Source: Staphylococcus massiliensis CCUG 55927
GTDB taxonomy: Bacteria > Bacillota > Bacilli > Staphylococcales > Staphylococcaceae
Length of the DNA: 64,000 bases
Direction of reading: 5' to 3'
Assembly (NCBI RefSeq): GCF_000298075.1
Contig: NZ_JH815593.1
Span: forward strand, 277,519-341,518
This document shows positions 49,524 to 59,489 of this stretch, piece by piece. Under the pieces are notes generated by a model. The model made no database searches. It was not told the DNA's origin and saw nothing but the letters and a program-made list of their open reading frames with translations. The position numbers were made by a program, and so were the translations under genes. Every line of letters begins with the position of its first letter. The stretch's first letter is position 1.

Positions 49524-50582
49524 ATGAATAAATTAGAAAATGTGAAAAACATTTTAAAAGAGAAAGATCTAGATGCCTTAATCATATTATCTGATTTCAA
49601 TAGACGCTATGTTTCAAACTTTACAGGAACGAGCGGTGCGCTGTTAATCACATCTAAAGAATCAATCCTTGTCACTGACTTTAGATATATCGAACAAGCT
49701 AATGAACAGGCTAAAGGCTTTGAAATCGTTAAGCAAACGAAGGATTTAATTGCTACCGTTGGCGAGCTAATTGAATCTAAAGGACTTAAAGAAATTGGCT
49801 TTGAAGGTCCACATGTACCTTACGATACATATGAGGCTTTAAATGCATTTGATTTTAACTTAACTTCGGTAAATTTTGATATTGATAAAATCAGACAAGT
49901 TAAAACTCAAGAAGAAATTGAGATTATTCAACATGTAGCTAAAATCGTGGATGATGCCTATGAATATATTTTAACAGTTGTAAAACCAGGTATGACTGAG
50001 AAAGAAGTTAAAGCATACCTAGAAAGTAAAATGCTTCATCTTGGTGCTGATGACACGTCATTCGATACGATTGTAGCTTCAGGCTATCGTGGCGCATTAC
50101 CACATGGTGTTGCTAGTGATAAAGTAATCGAGAAAGGCGATATGATTACACTCGACTTTGGTGCTTATTATCAAGGCTACGCTTCAGATATTACGCGTAC
50201 ATTTGCGGTCGGCGACCCTGATCCTAAGATGAAAGAAATTTATAACATTGTTTTAAAAGCACAAGAAGAAGCTGTGAAACAAGCGAAAGCAGGCATGGGT
50301 TGTAAAGAACTTGATGCTGTAGCGCGTGACATTATTACTGAAGCAGGCTATGGTGATAACTTTGGTCACTCACTAGGTCATGGTATCGGGCTCGATGTAC
50401 ACGAAGCACCAGTACTGTCATTCAAATCTGATGCCACTTTAAAAGTCAATCAATGTGTTACAATTGAACCGGGTATTTATGTAGAAGGTTTAGGTGGCGT
50501 ACGTATTGAAGATGACATTTTAATCACTGAAGATGGGTGTCAACGCTTTACTAATTCGTCAAAAGAACTTATTATTTTATAA
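49524..50582 (+). CDS. papA: Xaa-Pro dipeptidase/aminopeptidase (M24B, YqhT)
   Basis: Cytoplasmic proline-specific peptidase with a dinuclear metal centre. Creatinase-like N-terminal domain, then the pita-bread fold. Metal ligands are visible in LDFGAYYQGYASDIT (two Asp), HSLGHGIGLDVHE (His), IEPGIYVEG (Glu) and GVRIEDD (Glu). 352 residues. GGGGATGA precedes the ATG. It is 26 bases upstream of efp, the same pair as in Bacillus, and PapA was linked to EF-P function there. Confidence 0.94.
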   Translation: MNKLENVKNILKEKDLDALIILSDFNRRYVSNFTGTSGALLITSKESILVTDFRYIEQANEQAKGFEIVKQTKDLIATVGELIESKGLKEIGFEGPHVPYDTYEALNAFDFNLTSVNFDIDKIRQVKTQEEIEIIQHVAKIVDDAYEYILTVVKPGMTEKEVKAYLESKMLHLGADDTSFDTIVASGYRGALPHGVASDKVIEKGDMITLDFGAYYQGYASDITRTFAVGDPDPKMKEIYNIVLKAQEEAVKQAKAGMGCKELDAVARDIITEAGYGDNFGHSLGHGIGLDVHEAPVLSFKSDATLKVNQCVTIEPGIYVEGLGGVRIEDDILITEDGCQRFTNSSKELIIL

Positions 50583-50608
50583 TGAAAGCATAATGAGGAG
50601 GAAACTGA

Positions 50609-51166
50609 ATGATTTCGGTTAATGATTTTAAAACAGGTTTAACTATTTCTGTAGATAACGGTATTTGGAAAGTTGTAGACTTCCAACACGTTAAACCAGG
50701 TAAAGGTTCTGCATTCGTACGTTCTAAGTTACGTAACCTACGTACAGGTGCGATTCAAGAGAAAACATTCCGTGCTGGTGAAAAAGTAGAACCAGCAATG
50801 ATTGAAAACCGCCGTATGCAATACTTATATGCAGATGGTGAAAACCATGTCTTCATGGATAACGAAACGTTCGATCAAATTGAATTACCTGAAGATTACT
50901 TAAAATATGAACTTCAATTCTTAAAAGCGAACATGGAAGTTCAAATTCAATCTTATGAAGGTGAAACAATCGGTATTGAATTACCTAAAACTGTTGAACT
51001 TACAGTTACGGATACTGAACCAGGTATCAAAGGCGATACAGCAACTGGTGCTACGAAATCAGCTACAGTTGAAACTGGTTATACGTTAAACGTACCACTT
51101 TTCGTTAATGAAGGTGACGCATTAGTTATTAACACTTCTGACGGAAGCTATAGTTCAAGAGCATAA
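50609..51166 (+). CDS. efp: Translation elongation factor P
   Basis: Relieves ribosome stalling at polyproline stretches. 185 residues with three beta-barrel domains. The tip loop of domain I reads [12 protein letters not shown], with Lys in the modifiable position. The EF-P signature in domain [16 protein letters not shown], is near the C-terminus. AGGAGG precedes the ATG. Confidence 0.97.
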   Translation: MISVNDFKTGLTISVDNGIWKVVDFQHVKPGKGSAFVRSKLRNLRTGAIQEKTFRAGEKVEPAMIENRRMQYLYADGENHVFMDNETFDQIELPEDYLKYELQFLKANMEVQIQSYEGETIGIELPKTVELTVTDTEPGIKGDTATGATKSATVETGYTLNVPLFVNEGDALVINTSDGSYSSRA

Positions 51167-51196
51167 TCGTCAAATCATTGCTAAGTTTGAACCATG

Positions 51197-51302
51197 ATTC
51201 TCAATTTCTTATACAGCCTGCGTACCTTTAGCACTGTTGAGTTTTTTACTCAATATTAAGCTATTTACGTCGTGCTGACTTAAGAGATTGAGAATTTTTC
51301 TA
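51197..51302 (+). ncRNA. Structured element between efp and accB (long nested stem with T tract)
   Basis: ATTCTCAATTTCTTA (51197-51211) pairs with TAAGAGATTGAGAAT (51281-51295, one G-U). Inside lie nested short stems CAGC/GCTG, CGTA/TACG, TAGC/GCTA and TTGAG/CTCAA. It ends in TTTTTCT. It may be an elaborate efp terminator or a small RNA. The rest of the 51167-51515 gap shows two short palindromes (51375-51386, 51403-51415) and no clear promoter. Confidence 0.5.
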
Positions 51303-51515
51303 TATCAATAGGAAATTATAGCGTAAGCCTACCTATATTTCTGTTCATTGAAACTCATAAAATGTTACTATTACTATGTGTACATATTTATCAATTAAAA
51401 TGATGTATCATACATGAGTTTAGGGTAAATGTATATGCGTGATTTACTTGAATTGATAAAATCTGTAAAGTAAAATAACAGGATAGACGAAATCTAACTG
51501 AAGGAGTCAGTCGAA

Positions 51516-51977
51516 ATGAGTTTTAAAGAGATTAAAGAATTAATAGAGATATTAGACAATTCTAACTTAACCGAAATTAATGTTGAAAGTAAGGGGAATA
51601 ATGTAACACTTAAGAAGGAAAAAGAAGTTATCCGTGAAAGTGTTCAAGCTCAACCAGTACATAACCAACCTGCTCAACCACAAGCACCAGTCAATACGTC
51701 TGACCAATCAAACCAAGGTTCTAACGATCAAGAAGACGATGGTACGCAAAAAATTACTGCACCAATGGTTGGTACATTCTATAAAGCACCATCACCAGAT
51801 GAACCTGCATATGTTCAAGTTGGAGATAAAGTATCTAACGAATCCACTGTTTGTATTTTAGAAGCTATGAAATTATTTAACGAAATTCAAGCCGAAGTAT
51901 CAGGCGAGATTGTTGAAATTCTAGTAGAAGACGGACAAATGGTAGAGTATGGCCAACCGTTATTTAAGGTGAAATAA
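51516..51977 (+). CDS. accB: Biotin carboxyl carrier protein of acetyl-CoA carboxylase
   Basis: Carries biotin for malonyl-CoA synthesis, the first step of fatty acid production. The C-terminal biotinyl domain has the biotinylation motif EAMKL; a Gln/Pro-rich linker (about 45-80) links it to the short N-terminal domain. 153 residues. GAAGGAG precedes the ATG. Its TAA shares a base with the accC ATG. Confidence 0.96.
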   Translation: MSFKEIKELIEILDNSNLTEINVESKGNNVTLKKEKEVIRESVQAQPVHNQPAQPQAPVNTSDQSNQGSNDQEDDGTQKITAPMVGTFYKAPSPDEPAYVQVGDKVSNESTVCILEAMKLFNEIQAEVSGEIVEILVEDGQMVEYGQPLFKVK

Positions 51978-53332
51978 TGATGAAGAAAATTCTAATTGCT
52001 AACCGTGGGGAGATTGCAGTTCGAATTATTCGAGCATGCCATGAACTAGGGATACAAACAGTAGCGATTTATTCTGAAGGCGATAAAGACGCTTTACATA
52101 CTCAAATAGCAGATGAAGCATACTGTGTAGGTCCAACGCAATCTAAAGATTCATATTTAAATATTCCAAACATACTCTCAATCGCAACAGCAACTGGATG
52201 TGACGGGGTACATCCAGGTTATGGTTTCTTAGCGGAAAATGGGGATTTCGCTGAACTATGTGAAGCTTGCCAATTAAAATTTATTGGACCAAACTATAGC
52301 TCAATACAAAAAATGGGAATCAAAGACGTTGCTAAAGAAGAAATGAAACGTGCTGAAGTTCCTGTAGTTCCAGGTAGTGAAGGCTTAGTTGATTCCATTT
52401 CGGAAGCTAAGAAGACAGCTAAACGTATCGGTTACCCAGTTATCATTAAAGCAACAGCAGGTGGTGGCGGTAAAGGTATCCGTGTAGCTCGCGACGTTAA
52501 AGAGCTTGAAAACGGTTATAAGATGACTCAACAAGAAGCTGAGACAGCTTTCGGTAATGGCGGTTTATATCTTGAGAAATTTATAGAAAACTTTAGACAC
52601 GTTGAAATTCAAATTATTGGTGATGAATATGGTAACGTTATTCACTTAGGGGAACGTGACTGTACGATCCAACGCCGTATGCAAAAGCTCGTTGAAGAAG
52701 CACCATCACCGATCATATCTGAAGATAAGCGTAAAGAAATGGGCGATGCGGCAGTACGTGCTGCTAAAGCCGTGAATTATGTCAATGCAGGTACAATTGA
52801 ATTTATCTATGATTTAGATACGAATGACTTCTATTTCATGGAAATGAATACGCGTATCCAAGTTGAGCATCCTGTAACTGAAATGGTTACTGGAGTCGAC
52901 TTAGTTAAACTACAAATCAAAGTAGCTATGGGCGAACGATTACCATACACGCAAGATGACATTCAGATTAATGGTCACGCGATGGAATTTCGTATTAATG
53001 CAGAGAACCCATATCAAAACTTCATGCCATCACCTGGTAAAATTGAGCAATACTTAACACCTGGTGGTATGGGCGTACGTATCGAATCTGCTTGCTATAC
53101 AAACTATATGATTCCACCTTACTACGATTCTATGGTGGCCAAATTAATCGTGCATCAACCAACGCGTGATGAAGCGATTCAAACAGGTATTCGTGCATTA
53201 AGCGAATTTGTCGTGCTTGGTATTGATACGACAATTCCATTCCATTTACGTTTATTAAATCATGATGTTTTCCGAAAAGGATTCTTTTCAACGAAATTCT
53301 TGGAAATTCATGATATTATGAATGGAGAATAA
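51977..53332 (+). CDS. accC: Biotin carboxylase subunit of acetyl-CoA carboxylase
   Basis: ATP-grasp enzyme that carboxylates biotin on AccB. Motifs: [37 protein letters not shown] and [16 protein letters not shown]. 451 residues. Two adjacent in-frame ATGs (51977, 51980) are possible starts. Forms the accBC-yqhY unit. Confidence 0.97.
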   Translation: MMKKILIANRGEIAVRIIRACHELGIQTVAIYSEGDKDALHTQIADEAYCVGPTQSKDSYLNIPNILSIATATGCDGVHPGYGFLAENGDFAELCEACQLKFIGPNYSSIQKMGIKDVAKEEMKRAEVPVVPGSEGLVDSISEAKKTAKRIGYPVIIKATAGGGGKGIRVARDVKELENGYKMTQQEAETAFGNGGLYLEKFIENFRHVEIQIIGDEYGNVIHLGERDCTIQRRMQKLVEEAPSPIISEDKRKEMGDAAVRAAKAVNYVNAGTIEFIYDLDTNDFYFMEMNTRIQVEHPVTEMVTGVDLVKLQIKVAMGERLPYTQDDIQINGHAMEFRINAENPYQNFMPSPGKIEQYLTPGGMGVRIESACYTNYMIPPYYDSMVAKLIVHQPTRDEAIQTGIRALSEFVVLGIDTTIPFHLRLLNHDVFRKGFFSTKFLEIHDIMNGE

Positions 53333-53356
53333 TAGTTAATAAAGGAGGCAAAAACC

Positions 53357-53734
53357 ATGGTTCAAGCTATTGCCAAAGAACACCCGAATTTAGGTAATGT
53401 AGAAATCGCACCAGAGGTTATTTCCGTCATCGCAAGCATTGCTGCATCAGAGGTTGAAGGCGTGCATGGATTGTTCTCTGATTTTAAAGATATAACATTA
53501 GAGCGATTCGGTAAGAGAAATCCAAGCAAAGGTATCAAAGTAGAAACGAAAGATAACGAAATTTATATTGATGTGTATTGTTCATTTAAATATGGCACAC
53601 GCATTTCTGAGACTGCTCACAAAGTTCAAAATGCTATTCATAATTCAATAAAAACGATGACTGCGATTACACCTAAACAAGTCAATATTCATATTTCTCA
53701 CATCGAAGTGTCTCATAATAAAAAAGTGCGCTAG
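53357..53734 (+). CDS. yqhY: Asp23/Gls24 family protein YqhY
   Basis: 125-residue Asp23 (DUF322) family protein: APEVISVIASIAASEVEGVHG and VYCSFKYG are typical (read in part). In Bacillus YqhY is made with AccBC and influences acetyl-CoA carboxylase activity. AGGAGG lies before the ATG. The stretch between accC and nusB is the conserved place for it. Confidence 0.92.
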   Translation: MVQAIAKEHPNLGNVEIAPEVISVIASIAASEVEGVHGLFSDFKDITLERFGKRNPSKGIKVETKDNEIYIDVYCSFKYGTRISETAHKVQNAIHNSIKTMTAITPKQVNIHISHIEVSHNKKVR

Positions 53735-53764
53735 TAGAAATTTACAGAAATGAAGGAGCATAAT

Positions 53765-54160
53765 ATGAGTAGAACACAAGCAAGAGCTCAAGCTTTTCAA
53801 ACTTTATTCCAATTAGAGATGAAAGATACCGAACTTTCAATTGATGAAGCGATTTCATTTATTAAAGATGATTATCCAGATTTAGACTTCGACTTCATTC
53901 ACTGGCTTGTATCAGGCGTTAAAGATCATGAATCTGTTCTTGATAATAAGATTCAACCCTATTTAAAGGACTGGACGATTTCTCGTCTTTTAAAATCTGA
54001 TCGCATCATTCTACGTATCGCTACTTATGAAATCGGTTATAGTGATACGCCTGATAAAGTTATCATTAATGAAGCCATCGAACTTGCCAAGCAATATAGT
54101 GACGAAGGTCACTACAAATTTGTGAACGGCGTATTAAGTAATATTATTAAAAATGATTGA
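53765..54160 (+). CDS. nusB: Transcription antitermination factor NusB
   Basis: RNA-binding component of the rRNA antitermination complex, 131 residues from ATG 53765 (AAGGAG upstream). All-helical; starts [18 protein letters not shown] and has the C-terminal [21 protein letters not shown] (read in part). An in-frame ATG 15 bases upstream overlaps the ribosome binding site. folD, which lies between nusB and xseA in Bacillus, is absent here. Confidence 0.95.
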   Translation: MSRTQARAQAFQTLFQLEMKDTELSIDEAISFIKDDYPDLDFDFIHWLVSGVKDHESVLDNKIQPYLKDWTISRLLKSDRIILRIATYEIGYSDTPDKVIINEAIELAKQYSDEGHYKFVNGVLSNIIKND

Positions 54161-54168
54161 GTGATTTT

Positions 54169-55506
54169 ATGTCAAAATATCTAAGTGTTTCAGCACTCAC
54201 GAAATACATTAAATATAAATTTGATCAAGACCCGCATCTTCAAACGGTGCTTATTAAAGGTGAAATCTCCAACTTTAAAAAGCACTTTAGCGGTCACCTT
54301 TACTTTGCTTTAAAAGACAAAGGAAGCGTAATCAGCGCGATGATGTTTAAAGGAAATGCTTCAAAATTAAACTTTGAACCTAAAGAAGGTGACGAAGTTT
54401 TAATTGAAGCACGTGTTTCTGTTTATGAGGCACGAGGAAGTTATCAAATTTATGTTAATAAAATGCAATTAGATGGTATTGGTAACTTATACCAACGACT
54501 TGAAGAACTTAAGAAGAAGTTACACAAAGCAGGCTATTTTGATCAATCTCTTAAAAAGCCCATTCCAAAATACCCTCAAAAAATTGCAGTATTAACAGCG
54601 AGCACGGGTGCTGCGATTCGAGATATTCACTCTACGATTAATAAGCGCTATCCACTTGTGGAACAAGTTCAAATCAATACCTTAGTACAAGGTAAACAAG
54701 CGAAACAGGATATTATTCAAAACATTCAAAAGGCTGATGCATTAGGTGTAGACACGATCATTATCGGTCGTGGTGGCGGTTCTATAGAAGATTTATGGAA
54801 CTTTAATGAAGAAGAAGTTGTTCAAGCAATATATGAATGCCAAACGCCAATTATTTCAGCGGTTGGTCACGAGACTGACTTCACGCTTAGTGACTTTGTA
54901 GCTGATGTTAGAGCTGCCACACCTACGCAAGCAGCTGTAATCGCGACTCCTGATAAGTATGAGTTACTTCAACAACTAAAACAAACGAAGTTAACACTTA
55001 CAAGGTCAATGCAACAACTTTTAAAACATCATTCCAAACATTTATCTCATCTATCATCTTATTATAAGTTCAAACAACCTACATTACTTTATGATCAACA
55101 ACTTCAAAGGAAAGATGATCTTGAAAAGCAACTTATACAAACAATGATGTTGAGAATTCAAAACACGACCTATCAATTAAGCTTGTATAATCAACGTTTT
55201 AATCTCAAACAATTAAATGAACGTGTGACTCATCTAAATGAGACAAAAGCTAAGTTAAGTTCTAGGCTTCAACAAACAATGAAATCAACCTTAAAGCATC
55301 ATCAAAATGCCTATGTAAATAAACTAGAACGACTTAACAATCTCAGTCCTACTAACACGATGCTACGTGGTTATACCATCGTGAATAAAGACGATAAAGT
55401 TGTGACGAGCACACAAGCTTTAAAAGAAAATGATGAAATTGAACTTACTATGAAGGATGGCAACGTCGATGCAATCGTAAAGAAAGTTAGGTGTAAAAAT
55501 GAGTAA
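54169..55506 (+). CDS. xseA: Exodeoxyribonuclease VII large subunit
   Basis: Catalytic subunit of the single-strand exonuclease VII. N-terminal OB fold ([19 protein letters not shown], read in part), catalytic core with [14 protein letters not shown] and [16 protein letters not shown], and a long C-terminal coiled coil. 445 residues from ATG 54169; the Shine-Dalgarno is weak and a TTG at 54157 overlapping nusB is an alternative. Overlaps xseB by 8 bases. Confidence 0.95.
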   Translation: MSKYLSVSALTKYIKYKFDQDPHLQTVLIKGEISNFKKHFSGHLYFALKDKGSVISAMMFKGNASKLNFEPKEGDEVLIEARVSVYEARGSYQIYVNKMQLDGIGNLYQRLEELKKKLHKAGYFDQSLKKPIPKYPQKIAVLTASTGAAIRDIHSTINKRYPLVEQVQINTLVQGKQAKQDIIQNIQKADALGVDTIIIGRGGGSIEDLWNFNEEEVVQAIYECQTPIISAVGHETDFTLSDFVADVRAATPTQAAVIATPDKYELLQQLKQTKLTLTRSMQQLLKHHSKHLSHLSSYYKFKQPTLLYDQQLQRKDDLEKQLIQTMMLRIQNTTYQLSLYNQRFNLKQLNERVTHLNETKAKLSSRLQQTMKSTLKHHQNAYVNKLERLNNLSPTNTMLRGYTIVNKDDKVVTSTQALKENDEIELTMKDGNVDAIVKKVRCKNE

Positions 55507-55732
55507 GAAGCAAAACTTTGAAGACATGATGCAAGAACTTGAAAACATTGTTCAAAAGCTTGATAACGAAACAGTTTCCCTAGAAGAGTCGTTAGAACTC
55601 TATCAACGCGGCATGGAATTATCAACGAAATGTGATCAAACGCTTAAAAATGCTGAAGAAAAAGTGAACGAAATGATTAAAGAAGAAGAGGATAATAATC
55701 ATGATAACGCCACACATGAAGCAAACAATTGA
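55499..55732 (+). CDS. xseB: Exodeoxyribonuclease VII small subunit
   Basis: 77-residue helical-hairpin partner of XseA, with [17 protein letters not shown] and [16 protein letters not shown] as family signature. Start inside the end of xseA. It overlaps ispA by 32 bases, a fairly long overlap, so translation of the three genes is likely coupled. Confidence 0.95.
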   Translation: MSKKQNFEDMMQELENIVQKLDNETVSLEESLELYQRGMELSTKCDQTLKNAEEKVNEMIKEEEDNNHDNATHEANN

Positions 55733-56585
55733 TGATATAAATAACGTCATCGAACAATCGATTGAAACTTCAGAACTGAATACGAACCTAGAAGAAAGCA
55801 TGCGCTATTCACTTCAAGCAGGCGGGAAACGTATTCGCCCCTTACTCATGTTACTTACCATTGATATGATTGATCCTAACGCCGTACAAAATGGTTATCA
55901 AACCGCTATAGCGCTAGAGATGATTCATACGTACTCACTGATTCATGACGATTTACCCGCTATGGACAACGATGACTATAGACGTGGTAAATTAACGAAT
56001 CATAAAGTTTATGGTGAATGGAAAGCCATTCTAGCCGGAGATGCGCTTTTAACAAAAGCATTCGAAATCATCACGAAAGATGAGAAGCTAGAACCAACGA
56101 TTCAGGTTCAATTAATCAAAGACCTAGCTATCGCAAGTGGACATATGGGCATGATTGGTGGTCAAACGATTGATATGGAGAGTGAAGATAAGACAATCTC
56201 ACTATCGCAACTTGAAACCATTCATCGCTATAAAACTGGTGCTTTACTTAAATACGCTGTTTTAGCAGGTGCACACATTGCGAAAGTAGATGGGAAATAC
56301 CTTAATGCATTAGATACATTCGGCGATGCACTTGGGATGATTTTCCAAATTAAAGATGATTTACTTGATATATATGGTGACGAAGCCGAAATCGGTAAAC
56401 CGACAGGAAGCGACGTTGCGAACAATAAAAATACATATGTTTCATTATTAGGCGAGAAAGAGACAAACGCACGTCTACATGCATATGTCGATCAAGCTCA
56501 CAACGCTTTAAACGAATTAGAAAATGAATTTGATACATCAGAGCTCCAAGAAATCACAAAATTAATGTATCAACGCACGAAATAA
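55701..56585 (+). CDS. ispA: Farnesyl (polyprenyl) diphosphate synthase
   Basis: Condenses IPP with DMAPP/GPP to farnesyl diphosphate. The two Asp-rich motifs are [10 protein letters not shown] (near 84) and KDDLLD (near 222). The chain-length region [10 protein letters not shown] fits short-chain synthases. 294 residues. It lies before dxs, so entry and elongation steps of isoprenoid synthesis are neighbours. Confidence 0.95.
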   Translation: MITPHMKQTIDDINNVIEQSIETSELNTNLEESMRYSLQAGGKRIRPLLMLLTIDMIDPNAVQNGYQTAIALEMIHTYSLIHDDLPAMDNDDYRRGKLTNHKVYGEWKAILAGDALLTKAFEIITKDEKLEPTIQVQLIKDLAIASGHMGMIGGQTIDMESEDKTISLSQLETIHRYKTGALLKYAVLAGAHIAKVDGKYLNALDTFGDALGMIFQIKDDLLDIYGDEAEIGKPTGSDVANNKNTYVSLLGEKETNARLHAYVDQAHNALNELENEFDTSELQEITKLMYQRTK

Positions 56586-56599
56586 ATAGTCATTACACT

Positions 56600-56629
56600 T
56601 TACGTTTACATTAATTGGGTATTATGATT
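56600..56629 (+). promoter_or_regulatory. Candidate promoter of dxs
   Basis: TTTACG (56600-56605), 18-base spacer, TATGAT (56624-56629) in the 107-base gap before dxs. Confidence 0.4.
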
Positions 56630-56692
56630 AACTTAAATGATTAAACGTAACTTGCATATGAATTATTTCAACTTAAATTAAGGGTGATATAT

Positions 56693-58585
56693 GTGGATAT
56701 AGAAAAAATACAGGATCCATCATTCTTAAAAAGTCTTAATGACGAGGAACTGATTCAACTTAGCGAAGAAATCAGAACATTTCTCATCAAAAAATGTTCG
56801 ATCACTGGTGGACATATTGGTGCTAACTTAGGTGTTGTTGAATTAACACTTGCATTACACAAGTATTTTGATAGTCCTACTGACAAGATACTTTTCGATG
56901 TGGGGCATCAATCATATATTCATAAAATATTGACTGGCCGTGGTGAACAATTTGATACATTACGACAATATAAAGGATTATGTGGATTCCCTAAATTAAA
57001 AGAGTCTGAACATGACGTGTGGGAAGCAGGTCACAGTTCAACATCTTTATCAGCAGCACATGGTATGGCGAAAGCACGTGATATAAGAGGCGAAGACCAT
57101 CACGTTGTTCCAATTATTGGTGACGGTGCTTTAACAGGTGGTATGGCACTTGAAGCTTTAAATAATATTGGCCATGATAAAACGAATATCAATATCATTT
57201 TAAATGATAACGAAATGAGTATTGCCCCGAACGTTGGCGCAATGCATAATATGTTAGGCCGTATTCGCATGAATCAAGGCTATAATCGTCTAAAAGTAGA
57301 TGCGGAAACTGTACTAAGCAAGTTACCAGGTGGCAGTCGATTACGTGAATCAGCTGATCGTTTAAAAGATAGCTTGAAATACCTCGTGGTAGACGGTGCC
57401 TTTTTTGAAGAGTTAGGTATTCGTTACATCGGACCAGTCGATGGACATAATTTCCACGAACTTAGAGAGTCAATTGAGACAGCTAAATCAATCGATAAAC
57501 CAGTCATTATTCATGTTGTAACGAAAAAGGGTAAAGGTTATAAGCCAGCTGAACTCGATACAATCGGTACTTGGCATGGTCTTGGACCTTATAAACTTGA
57601 AACTGGTGAACAGATTAAAGGTACTAGCGCTGGTCCTTCATGGAGTCAGTTTATGAGCGATGAAATACTTCATTATGCAAAATCAGACAAACGTGTCGTA
57701 GCGATCACACCTGCAATGCCAGTAGGTTCTAAGTTAACGAAATTCCAAAATGAATTACCAGAGCAATTCTTTGATGTTGGTATCGCAGAACAACATGCCG
57801 TTACGATGGCTGCAGGTATGGCTGTAGACGGTATGAAACCGTACGTAGCGATTTATTCAACATTCTTACAACGTGCTTTTGACCAAGTGTTACACGATGT
57901 GGATCGTCAAAACTTAAACGTTATCTTTGGTGTTGACCGTGCTGGATTAGTTGGTGCAGACGGTGAAACACACCAAGGTGTCTTTGACATTGGTTTCTTA
58001 AGTCAGTGTCCTAATATGACAATTATGATGCCTAAAGATGAGAATGAGGCACAACATCTCGTTCATACTGCCATGAAATATGAAAAAGGCCCAGTCGCAA
58101 TCCGTTATCCAAGAGGTAATGGTTTAGGTGTGCCACTCGACACAACGAAACAAGAACTACCTATTGGTAAATGGGAAGTTATCCATGAAGGTAGCGATGT
58201 TGCACTTATTAGCTATGGACCAAGCGTTTCAATGATTGAGAAGGCGCAAGAGCTGCTTGAAGATTATGGTATCAAAGCGTCAGTAATTAATGCACGCTTT
58301 ATCAAGCCAATGGATGAATCTCTACTAATGACGTTAGGTCGTAAGCAAACACCAATGATTATTGTTGAAGAAGCAATGTTAACGGGTGGACTAGGTAGTC
58401 AAATTCAATCATTTCTTATGGATAATCAATTTCTTAATCAAACTAAACGCTTTGGTATTAATAATGAGTATATCGAACACGGTGACGTTTCAGAAATCCT
58501 TCGTGACATCGGTTTAACTGCCGAAAACATTGTGAAAGCAACAACTGAAATGCTTTCAACACACAATCTTAAACAATCTCTTTAA
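56693..58585 (+). CDS. dxs: 1-deoxy-D-xylulose-5-phosphate synthase
   Basis: First enzyme of the MEP pathway: pyruvate plus glyceraldehyde 3-phosphate to DXP, using thiamine diphosphate. TPP motif [16 protein letters not shown] to [17 protein letters not shown] [11 protein letters not shown]; transketolase-type [16 protein letters not shown] (read in part). 630 residues from GTG 56693, with AAGGGTG upstream, giving [13 protein letters not shown]. The GTG at 56684 overlaps the ribosome binding site. Confidence 0.96.
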   Translation: MDIEKIQDPSFLKSLNDEELIQLSEEIRTFLIKKCSITGGHIGANLGVVELTLALHKYFDSPTDKILFDVGHQSYIHKILTGRGEQFDTLRQYKGLCGFPKLKESEHDVWEAGHSSTSLSAAHGMAKARDIRGEDHHVVPIIGDGALTGGMALEALNNIGHDKTNINIILNDNEMSIAPNVGAMHNMLGRIRMNQGYNRLKVDAETVLSKLPGGSRLRESADRLKDSLKYLVVDGAFFEELGIRYIGPVDGHNFHELRESIETAKSIDKPVIIHVVTKKGKGYKPAELDTIGTWHGLGPYKLETGEQIKGTSAGPSWSQFMSDEILHYAKSDKRVVAITPAMPVGSKLTKFQNELPEQFFDVGIAEQHAVTMAAGMAVDGMKPYVAIYSTFLQRAFDQVLHDVDRQNLNVIFGVDRAGLVGADGETHQGVFDIGFLSQCPNMTIMMPKDENEAQHLVHTAMKYEKGPVAIRYPRGNGLGVPLDTTKQELPIGKWEVIHEGSDVALISYGPSVSMIEKAQELLEDYGIKASVINARFIKPMDESLLMTLGRKQTPMIIVEEAMLTGGLGSQIQSFLMDNQFLNQTKRFGINNEYIEHGDVSEILRDIGLTAENIVKATTEMLSTHNLKQSL

Positions 58586-58593
58586 TACACATC

Positions 58594-58632
58594 GAATGCT
58601 TTTTTACTTCCTTGAAAAGTACTTTAGCATTC
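58594..58632 (+). repeat. Hairpin directly after dxs
   Basis: GAATGCT (58594-58600) pairs with AGCATTC (58626-58632), with an inner ACTT/AAGT. No T tract follows, so it is not a terminator on its own. Confidence 0.4.
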
Positions 58633-58638
58633 TTAGAT

Positions 58639-58769
58639 GGACTTAAGACATTTAAACGAGTAAAGCTTTTATGCTTATTCATTCAATTTCTAAATCGCGA
58701 TTGTAATAGGTCGAGACCTAGAATGAACGCCATATCGAAATTGACTTACATGTCTTAAGTCCTTTTTTT
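58639..58769 (+). ncRNA. Long-range stem element after dxs with possible pseudoknot
   Basis: GGACTTAAGACAT (58639-58651) pairs perfectly over 13 bp with ATGTCTTAAGTCC (58750-58762), then seven T. Inside lie TTCATTC/GAATGAA (58678 with 58721), CAATTTC/GAAATTG (58684 with 58737), whose order is interlaced like a pseudoknot, and a TAGGT-CGAG-ACCTA hairpin (58707-58720). No gene fits in the 58586-59025 gap; the tlyA (yqxC) gene found here in Bacillus is missing. Confidence 0.55.
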
Positions 58770-58981
58770 GATTTTAATGTATTGAATTTCCTTTCATCGT
58801 GTATTAAAGTCACAAAACCGGCTTAATCGCTCGTAATAAGAAACGTAGTTATCTATTAAATCGCTGACTTTCAAATGCGTCATAATCATGCATTTATTCA
58901 ATTTATACATAAACGAAAAATCAAAACATTCGTGAATACCCTTACATTACATGGTTATTAGTAGTTGTAAAAATTTGCTTG

Positions 58982-59007
58982 TGATAAAATGAATGTATAA
59001 ATATTCA
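58982..59007 (+). promoter_or_regulatory. argR promoter with ARG box
   Basis: An extended -10 TGATAAAAT (58982-58990) is followed at 58994-59007 by TGTAT-AAAT-ATTCA, one mismatch from the ArgR half-site pair TGAAT-N4-ATTCA. Its place after the -10 suggests autorepression. Confidence 0.5.
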
Positions 59008-59025
59008 AAATAAGAGGTGTTCGTC

Positions 59026-59478
59026 GTGGCCAAGAAATCGGTTAGACACATTAAAATCAGAGAAATTATCACAAATGAACAAATTGAAACTCAAGAAGAG
59101 TTAGTCAAAAGACTGAACGATTTTGAATTAAATGTCACTCAAGCGACAGTTTCTCGTGACATTAAAGAGTTACAACTTATTAAAGTGCCAGCACCAACCG
59201 GCCATTATGTCTATAGTTTGCCTAACGACCGCAAGTATCACCCTTTAGAAAAACTAGGTCGTTATTTAATGGATTCGTTCGTTAATATAGAAGGTACTGA
59301 CAATCTTTTAGTACTTAAAACGTTACCAGGTAATGCGCAATCAATCGGTGCGATACTCGATCAAATCGATTGGGACGAAGTACTTGGTACCATTTGTGGT
59401 GATGATACATGTTTACTTATTTGCAGAAACAAAGATGCAGCTAAGGAAATTAAAGACAGAATCTTTAATATGCTATAG
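59026..59478 (+). CDS. argR: Arginine repressor ArgR (AhrC)
   Basis: Arginine-sensing hexameric regulator, 150 residues. N-terminal winged helix with [12 protein letters not shown] and [13 protein letters not shown]-terminal arginine-binding domain with the [12 protein letters not shown] motif. GTG start at 59026 follows AAGAGGTG; an in-frame GTG at 59017 overlaps it. It precedes recN, as ahrC does in Bacillus. Confidence 0.95.
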   Translation: MAKKSVRHIKIREIITNEQIETQEELVKRLNDFELNVTQATVSRDIKELQLIKVPAPTGHYVYSLPNDRKYHPLEKLGRYLMDSFVNIEGTDNLLVLKTLPGNAQSIGAILDQIDWDEVLGTICGDDTCLLICRNKDAAKEIKDRIFNML

Positions 59479-59489
59479 GATGTGAGAAT

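Noticed and set aside
54160..54169. Missing folD between nusB and xseA as a deletion
   Set aside because: The gap is only 8 bases with intact genes on both sides; folD is elsewhere in staphylococci too, so it is not a recent break.
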